Source of the DNA: Xestospongia bergquistia
Taxonomy: Eukaryota > Porifera > Demospongiae > Haplosclerida > Petrosiidae
NCBI GenBank assembly: GCA_963965975.1
Contig: OZ014425.1
Span: 1,997,501 to 2,061,500, forward strand
Direction of reading: 5' to 3'
Length of the DNA: 64,000 nt
Shown piece by piece: positions 49,601-64,000 of this stretch. Each line of letters opens with the position of its first letter. Position 1 is the stretch's first letter. The notes under the pieces were generated by a model. The model had not been told where the DNA came from and did not search any database. It was given only the letters and a program-made list of their open reading frames with translations. Both the position numbers and the translations under genes were made by a program.

Positions 49601-52600
49601 ACTGCTCTAGTCAGATTATGCTGACATATATCTTGATACACACTTCTCATTGCTGTTAGCCTATATGTATAGCAATCAATATGTCAATTATAGGGGCAAT
49701 ACTTATATTATACTCACTTTTGTTCTTCTATTGGTATCTCACTGGCAGCATCAAAAGGACTAGGAGCTTCACTCATGTCCAGTTCTCCTTCATTCAATAA
49801 TCTTTCTATTTCATCCTTGACATTTTCCCATATTTGAAGGAGTTGATCCTCTGTAATCTGATGAGACGATTTTTTCTTTGAGACATGAGATTTCCGTTTC
49901 TTCTGAATGACCAGTTGTCCATTTTGTTTAGCATACAAATTTACTAATCGTAAATAAATGTGAGTCATTTCGATGACATCATGTAAAAATGTGAGAGGTA
50001 GCATAGCCTCATTGTAATTACGTAGCAACATGACAAAAACATCACGATACTCAGGATGATAAAGGAGATTACTCAAGATAACCTTTGAACTCTTGACAAT
50101 TGTTTTATCATTTGATTGGGTCATTTCTTGAACATGTAGCAATAACTCTTTGTAGGCTTGTATTGAATAGTGTAATCTGAAAATAAATAAGTGTTTATGA
50201 CTTGATTTAGAAAGATAAGCTACCTTTGTCCCCACTCAATAGATTTAGGACGGTCTCTTTTATTCATAACTAAATGTTCATAGTAATTAGCTGTTAATTG
50301 GAGGACTTGATGCACAGTGGGTAGTTGAAGACACTCGCTATCACAAGTCGTAATAAGTACATGTTATATTTTAACCACTAACCTGATGATATCAACTCTG
50401 AAATTATGTAATCGACTGAATTCCATAAAAAATCTAAGAGGAAACAGAATAAAGTAATTGAGTAAAACAGTCTATTACCTCATAGTCCAGAGATAGTAGG
50501 TCTCATCATTTTCCATTGATCTCTGTCTTTTAATAGTATCCTAATGTTATATAAAGTAAAGCTATATCAATCATATAATACCTTAACAACTCTCATTAAC
50601 ACATTAAAACAATAGTCTAACACTTGAACACAAAACTCCTTAAGAACCAGCCTATGTCATATATGTACATAGAATGATATTAACATTATGATATTAATGT
50701 TACTGCATAGATCATTTTGATATACCTAATACTATATGTTGACAGTCTTGGTTGAGGGGGTGTGGCCATTGGTCGCTTAGGCCGAGGTGTACGTCTTGGT
50801 TTCTTCTCAATATCATATGAATATTCATTGACACCTAATAATCAGAGAAGTCAATTAAATTAATGATTACAGGGTCAATTAAACAATTGTTTAGAGAGTT
50901 TATGTCCTAGGAATATCTATAGCTTGAGGTCCTATTTCCACATTATTTAAATTTTGCTATTTTGCATTTAAAATCTCCCTCCCTCAATCTAGTGCATGCT
51001 CTGTCTAACCTGCTAGTGGTCTATGATATACTTGACTGTTACCAGAAACTGTAAATTGATTAGCGACAAGATAAGCTCCTCCAAAATTAGAGTGTCTACA
51101 AACATATAATGACATTATACAAGTCATGTGATTATCACATGGCATACCTAGAGCCTCTTAAGTACTTAGATCGACCATGATAAGCCTTTTCTGTAGCTAT
51201 CAACTCATCAATTTTACTACATGGTTAAATATAGTTACAATACTTTACATCATTATAATGTACTTTTCATCTTTTTCTCTCTCACTTAATGAGCGAGATT
51301 GTCCAGCAGTTGCTAGGTTACCAGGTGACTAAACAATAAAGATAATTAAAAAATAGGTATGATTTTTTTAATGTACTTGCTCCCTCAAGAGAAGGAAGAG
51401 AATTTCTAAAACATGCATACACCACTGTGTCTATAGAAATAATAAGTAAAATATTTATGAGTTTATAATATATATACCTCATTGGGATTACTGCCTAGAA
51501 ACAGTAACAACTCATCAATACCATTAATATGAAGGTTCCTAATAATAGTGTATTACAGTATTAACTTTACTCCAATAACTCACCATATGATTTGATCATG
51601 TGTGCTCACATCATCATCTGTTCGCTAAAGAGATTCCTATCATCACAGTGCTAATAAAATTAATAAACATTACTTTCTCTTCTGAGGGTTCTGGAGGGAT
51701 ATGTAGCACGTTCCTTATAAGGAGAAGTATTCTTTCAATAATGATGACATCATCGTCATCTCGATCTTCCCAATCCTAAGATATTATACATACTAGAAGT
51801 ATTGTATGATCAAAGGTACTTACTTTTTGACAGAGGTCAGCTAATATAGTACCAAGTATGTTCATGACACTTTCAACAGTAAATTCCTAACATGTACATG
51901 ATGTAACAACAATGACAACACTTGAACTAATACAATAGTCTAAATCTGGGAATTCAAAATTTTCAAAAAATTTTCATTATAATAGAATAAATTTCCTTAG
52001 CCTACTTAGTAGAAGTCAATCATACAATATCTTCTTTCTCTGTTAGCCTACATGAAGCTATAAATTTCAAGTATTGAAAATGTTTAGTGCATTACATAAG
52101 GTATTTTAAGAGTTAGTCTCTACTCAACACTAGATAATGAATTTATTGACAATACTATTTTAAAAAACACTGTTAAATCACATACTGTATAGTTCCAAAT
52201 ATTTGTGATCTAAGATTTCCATGATTATAGAATTTTTTTTAAAAAGTACTTTTTTGTGAAAATAAATTTCATAATACTCCGCATTACTAGTTATTAACCT
52301 TTTAAGAGAGTGACTACAAATGATTATTATATGCTGCCACACCCAGTGTAACCATTAATTTTGTGAATAATTATTTTGTGAGCCAGTTATAATAATGAAA
52401 ATTATGAAAGACCATGAAAATTTCTAGTAATATGGAACTTACCTCCTTATATTGACGCAAATATTGAGATACTTCGATAACACATTTTGAGGCTGCTATA
52501 TCTTTTGTAGACAGAGTATCTGGAAAACAGAGACAGACTGGTTGTGTCAAATTAACAAGCAATCTAGCATTAGACTGTAATATCAAAAATGATAAATACA

Positions 52601-52942
52601 AGAAAGAACCTGATAATGTCATTTCGAAGTGTGATATCATCATTAAAATGAACCAACAATGGAATTAAGTCCTATAGAAGAGCGATGTAATAATGACATA
52701 ATACCATATATCTTACTGTTTGTAATACATGTGCTTTGCCCAGATGTCTGCGTACACCACAATGGTCATCATCACCACGTAATGCTCGAATGAGATCTTT
52801 AACACAAGCTACAATACAAACAAAATGACTATCATAAAGAACTTAGAAATATTAACTTACCTAAGCATTCTTGGCCTTTATAATACTCTTCTCCATCTTT
52901 AGTACCAAGACCACTATATGTAGCTACTAGCTCGGATGACAT
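46650..52942 (-). CDS. TIMELESS: TIMELESS, replication fork protection protein
   Basis: Partner of TIPIN in the fork protection complex; stabilises stalled forks and supports checkpoint signalling. The start, MSSELVATYSGLGTKDGEEY followed by YKGQECL, and the downstream LIRALRGDDDHCGVRRHLGK are diagnostic of the Timeless N-terminal domain, as is LLVNLTQPVCLCFPDT. A later exon (49714-50235) has helical-repeat sequence including ASEIPIEEQK. The C-terminal part is acidic and basic in turn (KKKRKQSS-type runs, DDSDEEAS) and ends at 46650. About 30 exons over 6.3 kb with short introns. Its stop lies 114 bp from that of the CDK2-like gene (convergent). Individual middle exons were not all resolved. 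Confidence 0.88.
51900..52440. other. Long TIMELESS intron
   Basis: About 540 bp of AT-rich sequence between TIMELESS exons, unusual for this gene, which otherwise has introns of about 50-100 bp. I see no coding signal or repeat in it. Confidence 0.45.
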
Positions 52943-53035
52943 TTTAAGAATCAAAAAAATTCAGTGCCCCCCACGGCCTAGTTTCGCGCCAAACAGCGCT
53001 GGTGATTACCATAGCAACGAGTAAACAACAATAGA
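52943..53035. promoter_or_regulatory. 93-bp divergent promoter with an E2F site and an RFX-type X-box
   Basis: Lies between the TIMELESS ATG and the ATG of the small plus-strand gene. tttcgcgc at 52982-52989 is a perfect TTTSGCGC E2F site, and its continuation gcgccaaa makes it near-palindromic. attaccatagcaac at 53005-53018 fits the X-box RYYNYY-N2-RRNRAC at every position, 18 bp before the small gene. So a cell-cycle signal and a cilium signal sit side by side in one short promoter. Confidence 0.62.
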
Positions 53036-53610
53036 ATGGCCTTCTTCAACTTAACTCGTCTGGGACCTCAAAATCCAATACAAACTAAGAAGACATCTAC
53101 TTTAGAGCCATTGGAGCATATTAATGATCACGATAAACAACCTAGTTTATCAAATGAAGCTACAAGTAGCAAGAAACACTCAACTGAGCATAGGGACCAG
53201 TATTATGATGCTACTAATCTACCAACTTTAACAAGTATGCTCTATAATGGTAAAACACAAGAGCCTAAGCCACATCAGGGATCTCATAATAAGTTCAGTG
53301 AAATGAGAACAAAACATCAAAGAAGCTCAAAAGGTAGACATAATTGGTATAAACCAGCCAGTGAATGATACAGTGTTTGCTGTTTAGGTCCAATAGATCT
53401 CTACCCTTATCCAGTAACAACATCACACAAATATGGATACTGGATGAAAGAGGGCTCAGTCCCAACATGGGCAAAAAATGAGAGACATGCACATGTCAAT
53501 AGTGAGATGACCAGGTTAGTACCATATCATTCAATAATATATGATGTTCACTTCACATTAGATTTGTTGATGAAATGAGTGCAACAAACAAGGAGTTCTC
53601 ACTTTTCTAA
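53036..53610 (+). CDS. Small basic protein, possibly ciliary
   Basis: About 160 residues in three exons: one from 53036 to about 53327, one ending near 53516 and a last one to 53610. It starts MAFFNLTRLGPQNPIQ, has a polar Ser/Lys/His-rich middle, and ends with a more conserved-looking block (TSHKYGYWMKEGSVPTWAKN, then VDEMSATNKEFSLF). No signal peptide or membrane segment. I do not recognise the family. The compact, Tyr/Trp/Pro-containing C-terminus and the perfect X-box just upstream suggest a cilium or flagellum protein, for example an axonemal microtubule-associated one. That is an inference from regulation, not from a domain match. It converges on CUL1 with 101 bp between stops. Confidence 0.68.
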
Positions 53611-53711
53611 TAATTATTCTTAAAATATTTTTAATTTTGATAAACCTGTTAATACATTAAACATACAGTGATAATTATTATAACAACACAAAACTATTAT
53701 GCAACAATACA

Positions 53712-57190
<3,479 letters not shown>

Positions 57191-57518
57191 CTACAGTGTT
57201 TAGGACCACACCCAATATGAATATTCATTTGTGTATATTTACTGTTTATTTTGGAAGTATATCATAATGAAATATCACTTACTCAGGAAATAAGTTTTCC
57301 AGACAATCCCTGCAGGTGAAGAAAAGAAACACTCCGGATACTAAACCACGTGGAATCAGTGCAGAGTCATTATCACCGTAAATACTCGAATTTAAAGGAA
57401 TGACTCGAGAATAATTATTATCTGTAATCGTATAATAAGAATATTTAAGGTAGCTTTTAAACTGAGCCCCACCTATGTTTCTGTTGTTTTGTTTTACTCG
57501 GAGTTACAGGCGTTAGTC
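57191..57518. promoter_or_regulatory. Divergent promoter of CUL1 and the ankyrin gene
   Basis: 328 bp between two opposed start codons. A CACGTG E-box is at 57347-57352. No E2F consensus and no gene seen. Confidence 0.45.
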
Positions 57519-60500
57519 ATGTCTGCAGCTAACAGAAAAATATCTCGCGATGAGACAGCCCAACAGGATGATGTGCCACTTCTAGTACATGTTGCTGTCA
57601 TGAACAATGATCTCAAACAGTTGCAGCAACTTATACAGTCTGGAGCTCCTCAACTTCATCAAAAAACATATGAGACAGCATTACATGTGGCAGCCAGAAC
57701 ACCAGCTTTGGAATGTTTGAAATGGTTGCTTGATAATTATATTAATTCTCCACGTGACCGAGATTGCAATGGCAGTACTCCATGTCATTACTCTGTTGTC
57801 TATGGTAATTTAAATGCCTTGAAGGTAAATGTATTGCATGTACTATGCCAGAGAAAGGACTATTAGAATTTGAACTATTTTAAAACATCATTAATATTAC
57901 AGTATATTGTTCATTGCAGGAGAGTTATTATTATGTAAACATTCTACCCACAAATCTCTCATCAATTATCACATTTTTAATTTGTTTCAGATGCTATTGA
58001 ATCATGACCCAAAGAATAAAAAGGAATTATCTGAAATAAAGGGAGAAAATGGACTCTCAATTTTGGGTCTTGCTGCACTTCAAGGTACACACATTATTAC
58101 AGAATTTTGACTGCATTATTATTAACCAAAGGTGATCTGACTATGGTACAATGGATCGTTGATAATTTCCCTGGACTTGCTTACCTGAAAGACAAAAGTG
58201 GAAACATACCTATTCATCTTGCTGCTGCTGGAGGTAAAATTTCAATATTTAGTTATCCTGATCTATTGCAAAAAACAATTTAAATAGGAGCACTTGACAT
58301 TGTCAAATTTCTCGTTGAACGTTATGGTCAAGATTATGCTCAACAAACTGGTTCAGAAAAGAAATTTCAGCCATTATACTATGCTGTAGATAAAGGTAAA
58401 TATGAACATGGGAAAAGCAATTATGATTTATTCTTTTTGTTAAAAGGAAAAATGAATGTTGTCAAATACCTTGTTGATGAAGTAAAAGTTGATCCACTTG
58501 TTAAGGCAAAAGGCGGAATGACTCCACTTCATGCTGCAGTCACAGCACATCAAGTCTCCATTGCTAAAGTAATACTGTGAATTTCACTTGAATTATTGCA
58601 TATATATACCTTGTAGTGGCTTATTGAAAAGGTAGGTCCACAGAAGATTTTAGAGAAAACAGATGATGGAGCTACAATGTTACATCTTGCAGCAGGTACA
58701 TTAATACTCATCTATGCCTTTTAATTTGCTTATAGCTGAAGGGCTAGCTGATTTGCTGGAGTTTCTTATTCATTGTTTGCATGATAAGACTAATGTGAAT
58801 ATTGGTGATGATATTGGTTCAACAGCAGCCCATGATGCAGCTGAATTTGGTGAACATGATGCATTACTTGTATTACTGAAACACAGAGCTGATATTAGCA
58901 TTAAAAATCAGGTGATCTTTATCTCATTGTGTTTGATTTTTTTCTATTAACACAATAGCATGATGAAACTCCTTTTGACTTAGCTGTGCAGAACAATCAT
59001 AATGATTTGATTGAAATGTTAGCCGACTATCGTGAACATGGAATCAATGGATTAAGTAAATATACCATGCAGATGAAGTCTGACTCTGGCTCTGGTTTGA
59101 GAAGTCATCTCACAGATCTCAGAAAATCTTCACCAATTACTCCAGTAATATTTGATTGAATTTCTAGTACATATTGTAATGAAAAAATTATATTTCAGGT
59201 GCGCACATCACGACAAGAAGCTGAAGAAATCACTAATGTTATTCAACAGACAATTGGTATTGTTGAGAAAAGAAAAGAAGAAGAGACAAGTCGTAAAATC
59301 TCATTGCAAAGATTAACTGACGATGATGATCTTGATTCTGGAGATGAACTAGAGAAGGAACTTATGAAGGACCGAGAAAGGTAGAAAAATATGTTTAGAA
59401 GTTTCAATTTTAACAGCATTTTTACATATAAGTCGTGTGAGTAGAACAAAATCTCTAAGAGAAAACAAAGATGGTTCTGAAGCTATTCCTCATGAAATGA
59501 CTCCTGGGGTACATTATACCTTATAATTCTAAATGTTATAGTTTGTGATAGGGTGATTTGTATGCTAAAGTCAAGAAACGAGCTCAACGCAAAATATCAT
59601 CTTCAAGTGATAAAGAAGATGGCATGTCTGATATTGGTTCACATGTATCATCTCATCGTGTTACAAAATTGGGCAGGTACTGATATTCATGATCTGTTCC
59701 TAAGAATGTTTGACTCATTGCTATGAATATTGTTATAATTGCCTTTGTTGTTGTTGTTTACAATTATCTATTACAATTTTACACAGTTCATTAGTAAATC
59801 ATCACAAAAGAAACACAAGTGGTGACTTCTTAACAGAAAATGATTCTGCATCATCAGTTGGTACAAGTGTAAGCCGCTCAAAAAAGAGTGAGTTATACTT
59901 TATACATATAATGACAGTACTCTACTTATTAATCAGATGAATTCCCTAATGGTCATCCTCCTGGTCCATATGGTTATTATCCTCCCTATGGTCCCTTTCC
60001 TCCCCACCTTGGTTTGCATGCGAAGAAACGTCCACGAAGTGCTGCTTCTGGATCAAGTGCTGGATCTGGGGTAAATGGTATGCCATATCCTCATCCAATG
60101 ATGCCCCCTGGTACATTAAATTAATATAGTGTATAGTTTTTGATGCTCTTTGTTACCATAGGCTATCCAATGGGTCACCAATATCCATATTTGCCTGCAA
60201 TGGTTGCACAGTATTATGGTTATCCTTATCCAGCTCCACAAGCTTATCCAGTAAGTCCCATCAGAGACAACAGTCAATGTTACTTTCTTACAGCATCCAC
60301 AGTCAAAGCGCATAGATGAAAGAATTCACATGGAAGCACTACAAAAAAGAGGTGGTCAACTTTTTGCTCCTCCACCTCCTGGGAGTTATGCTGGTCCATT
60401 TCTACCTCATAGATATGTCAGTATTATGTCCCTCTATCACTCTTTAGTTTATGTAACATCTATATAGGGATATTTTGGTGGTAATAGACAATCACGTCCT

Positions 60501-63500
60501 TCATCTGCGCGATCTAGTACTCATAATGCTCCAATAAATGCTAAAACAAAAGTGAAACACAGAGGTAAGTTTTACTAGTATTTCTAGTCTTATTATAACA
60601 TTGAATAGATCGAGCCATTGGATTTGGGCCTTCAGGTACCACTGATGACATACCTCATGAAGATATAGATGTAGATCATCCAGCTCCTCCTCCTATTACA
60701 AAAGGAGGAAAGATTATAGTTAATCCTACAGAATTAACACATGCTAACTTCATAATGATGAAAGCAGATGAAAAAGGAAACATCCCAGCTCTTGCTTCAG
60801 AAGGAACACGACTTCAGAGAGCTAAATTACTTAAATATGATGGAAGGTAAAACAAACTTTGATATCTAAATTAATGCTACTATACTGCATAGATATGATG
60901 ATTTCATTGAAACTGACTCTGAGGAAGAGCCAAACCTTCCAGATCATGTCAATGTAGGAACACTTGCAGAGAGTGCTTTGGTTTTAATAATGTTACCTAT
61001 CCTTGGAGTACAAGGCCTTGCAAAGCTTCGACCAGAGGTAGCCATTAATTGTCTGCAATTTAATAAAAATAATAACTCTACAGGAAGAAACACTTTCTCC
61101 TCAAGCTTATGATGAAATGGAAGCTCAGAAGACATCAAAACACTGGAGTGGTCAAAAAGATCTAGTATGATCATTTAAAAGTAACTGTATACACTATAAT
61201 TATTCCACAGGCAAGTAAATTCAATAAATCATCTTCAACTAAACAAGCAAAAGCAACAGATGTTGATGACTGGTCTGAAATGTTGGGATTATCACTTACT
61301 ACACCAACTAAAACAAAAGATATTAGTGGTTCAATACGAGCTAGAAATTTTGCAATTGTAAGTGATTGTGACACTAAATAGTCTATGTATTGGTATCACA
61401 TTGTAATTATATTATGTTTATTTATAGCAAGAGATAAAACCATCTTCACTTCATCAGTCAATGGCATCTCTTTGCAAAGATGATGATGATAACGATGATG
61501 ACATTATTTCAGTTGTTATTGGAGATGATAAACCTCTTCCTGAATTCAAAGGTAAAGTTGTAGACTAAAATGTGTCGTTATTCAGTCTTGAATAATAATC
61601 AGAGTTACCTGTAAAATCAGTCAAAAGTAGTGAGAAGCAGGAAAAACAAAGCAAAAAGAAGAAGAATAGTAATTATAACATGCAAATATCTAACAGTTAC
61701 TGAAATTCTCAATAGATAAAGGGAGTCACCAGAATAAAGAAAAGTCTAGCAGCAAAAAGGAAAATAAAGATGATGAGAAACGTCCAAAGAAATCTAGTAA
61801 AGAGCAGAAGAGTGACAAGAAAAAAAGTTCGAAGATGATTGTTAAATCCAGTTCAAAGAAAGAAGAACCAATTAAGGAAATGAGACTGAAAGAGAAGGAG
61901 ATATCTGATATGCCTAGCTCAAGGAAACATCCTAATGATACAACTGTTACTTCTGTCTCTGTTCAAGCTACTAGTAAAATAAACACTGGGCCAGTAGAAG
62001 TACGTAACACTGCTATTATAAATGCAAGTGACAGTGAAGAAGAAGATAAGCAAAATGCAGATATATCAAGTGTAGATGTTGAGGATATTTTTGGTACTAT
62101 TCACTTCATTTACCCTTGGATGTATTTATTGGACTGTCTTTTTTAGCTGAAACAGAGAAAGAAATAGAGCAAATGTTAGCTGGCATGCCTCGTTCTCCAA
62201 CAAATCAATCTGGCTTTTATGTTGAAGGTATCTTAAATACACATTTGCTATAATTATTATTTCTTGTGTATAATTAGGGAGTGAAGGTCATGATGGAAGT
62301 GGTCATTATGCTGAAATGAAAATTACCTTCCCAGATAGAGAGGATGATGATATGACAGAACAAGAACATCAACAACTCAGCCAACTTCAGAAAATGTTCC
62401 CACAAAGTACAGACAGTCAAGGAGAAGGTAGGATTCACTAAATAGCTGGAAAATGTTGTTTATATTATATACTTCAGGCAGTAATGCTAATCTTGATTTA
62501 TCAGCAATTATTGAGTCATTGAAAATGAAACCTGAAGATGTAACACCACAACAGCAGATGAAAATCCAACTGATTCGGAATATTCTTGCTGGGAGAGATC
62601 CTGAATTAATAGCAAAACTATTGACACTTGTATCACATGGTTGGTCACCAGTTAATGATCATGAAAGTGTAAGCATTCTAAAATGTTTTGTGCGTTATAT
62701 GTAATTATTTCTACATTCTTTGTAGGGATCCACTACACAACTCATTTCTGATATTGAGAACAAACTGTTGCAATCACAAGAAAAACAGAGGCTTGAAACA
62801 GAAGAACATTTCCGCACACAGGCCCAATTTTCAGAAACTCTTCAGAGACGCCTTGAGGAGCAAGCAGCCAAACACATGGAGGTACAATCTTCACCATATA
62901 ATGAACTCTTATGAAAATAGTACCTATTAATAGAGCATTCAAGAACAGCTTGATTTGCAGAAAAAAATGATGGCTGAAAAACTAGAAGAGCAACGAAAAC
63001 TTTTGGAAGAAGAAAGAGTAAGTGTGTTGCATATTTTTGTTGTTATCACTGTTGCACACTAGAAGAAACATCGCCGTATGAAACATCATTCAATTACCAG
63101 TGACAGTGATTCTGATGATGAATTGAATCTTGTTCATGCTACACCATTACCAGTTGTAGTTGCTAAAGATAAAGTAAAAGACAAAGCCCAGTAAAAATAG
63201 TTATCATTGTATTTCAGGCAAAAACCATGTTAGCCAAGATCCATCATCAGTCTCCACTGAAATGGGAAGACTTTAGTGAAAAAAACACTGGTATTCCAGA
63301 GCCACCTCCACCTCCCCCAGTGGCATATTTTAAATGTTGGTGACTCTTGGCAATATACTTAAATTTATTTTAATTTTTAGCTGCTATTAATGATCCTAAT
63401 ACAAAAAGATTTGGAAAAAGACGAGGTACTTCATATGAGTATGAAAAAACATCACAAGCATTTGACAGATATACTTCTGGTGAATTAGTTGATGATGATG

Positions 63501-63731
63501 ATGATGAAGGTAGTCATTTTCTGTGTAACTATAAGAATCTTAGTTGTTGTGTATTTATTGTAGGGTTAACACAAGCCAGAGCTAAAATAGCAACACGTAA
63601 AAGAGCTGACATTATGAAAGTTGAAGGGGACACTGAAGCTAGAGTATGACCCTCTTAATTTGGTACTTTTTACTTTTATTCTCATTCAACAGACAATAGC
63701 AGGTACTGCAAAGATATCTGTTCTCTCTTGA
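57519..63731 (+). CDS. Large ankyrin-repeat protein (espin/synphilin-like N-terminus)
   Basis: Probably a cytoplasmic scaffold. The N-terminal third has about eight ankyrin repeats over exons from 57519 to about 59030 (such as YETALHVAARTPALECLKWL, SGNIPIHLAAAGGALDIVKF, GGMTPLHAAVTAHQVSIAKW, GSTAAHDAAEFGEHDALLVL). Spacing and wording resemble espin and synphilin-1. Then come a Ser/Arg-rich linker, a Pro/Tyr/Gly-rich part (YYPPYGPFPPHLG), a lysine-rich low-complexity region near 61640-61860, a helical part with coiled coil near 62760-63020 (Gln/Glu/Lys-rich, EEQRKLLEEERKKHRR), and a C-terminal exon set with PEPPPPPPVAYF, possibly an actin-regulator-binding proline run. It stops at 63731 after ISVLS. 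About 25 exons. I cannot name an orthologue with confidence. Confidence 0.8.
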
Positions 63732-63916
63732 TAGATATTATTACTAACATTTTATACATAAACATACCTACATTGGTACATATGATTTTAACTACTAATT
63801 TAATTTTGTAACCATAAATTCTTTCTATTGATTCTTCTGTTGTAAGTGACAGTGTCCAAAAACATTTTAATAATAACATAAATGATCAAAAACACAAAAA
63901 TGAGAAGGAATATTGC
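63732..63916. other. Convergent spacer
   Basis: 185 bp between the ankyrin-gene stop and a stop codon on the other strand. AT-rich; presumably the two 3' UTRs. Confidence 0.35.
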
Positions 63917-63988
63917 TTATTGAACTTCTTTAAGATCTTCACCGCCAATAATTCTATTGATGCTGGAATGGGAATGAGGATGAATGAC
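63917..63988 (-). CDS. Last exon of an unidentified minus-strand gene (cut by window edge)
   Basis: On the minus strand a splice acceptor (cattatag) at 63989-63996 is followed by an open stretch reading HPHSHSSINRIIGGEDLKE and a stop at 63917-63919. It could be the terminal exon of the next gene. The stretch is too short to assign. Confidence 0.35.
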   Translation of the reverse strand, partial: VIHPHSHSSINRIIGGEDLKEVQ

Positions 63989-64000
63989 CTATAATGGAAT

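Overview
The window is animal nuclear DNA, most likely from a demosponge of the Amphimedon type. The grounds are AT-rich sequence, very short introns (often 45-60 bp), genes separated by tens to hundreds of bases, a fibrillar collagen with 54-bp exons, and a cadherin-Ig-EGF membrane protein. The species is an inference. Gene models below were built by reading splice sites (GT..AG) and checking that reading frames join. I found no rRNA, tRNA or CRISPR.

Layout, left to right. 1-7.5 kb: 3' part of a very large cadherin/Ig/EGF transmembrane gene (+). 7.7-14.5 kb: three closely packed minus-strand genes, PEX12, a LOTUS-RRM-Tudor germline-type protein, and ORC4. 14.5-15.0 kb: a CpG-containing divergent promoter. 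15.0-20.8 kb: fibrillar collagen (+). 21.2-22.5 kb: a TMUB1/2-like ubiquitin-like membrane protein (-). 22.5-32.4 kb: a cluster of chondroitin-synthase-like glycosyltransferase genes and pseudogenes (-). It was made by segmental duplication of a block that includes TMUB and was then broken by inversions, deletions and an hAT insertion. 32.6-34.8 kb: mitochondrial ribosomal protein L45 (-). 35.7-39.2 kb: an unrecognised large MYND zinc-finger protein (+). 39.4-41.7 kb: proteasome subunit PSMD3/Rpn3 (+). 41.75-45.1 kb: HUS1 (-) with a decayed MULE transposon in an intron. 45.3-46.5 kb: CDK2-like kinase (+). 46.65-52.9 kb: TIMELESS (-). 53.0-53.6 kb: a small gene behind an X-box (+). 53.7-57.2 kb: cullin-1 (-). 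57.5-63.7 kb: a large ankyrin-repeat protein (+). The window ends in the 3' end of an unidentified minus-strand gene.

Functional themes. ORC4, HUS1, CDK2, TIMELESS and CUL1 all act in S phase or replication checkpoints. HUS1/CDK2 share a 177-bp divergent promoter and TIMELESS/small gene share a 93-bp one, and both contain E2F-type sites. The most unusual material is the glycosyltransferase cluster: four predicted type II membrane enzymes that match only the N-terminal (Fringe-like) half of chondroitin synthase and stop where the second catalytic domain should begin. The LOTUS-RRM-Tudor architecture and the MYND protein are further candidates for undescribed biology.
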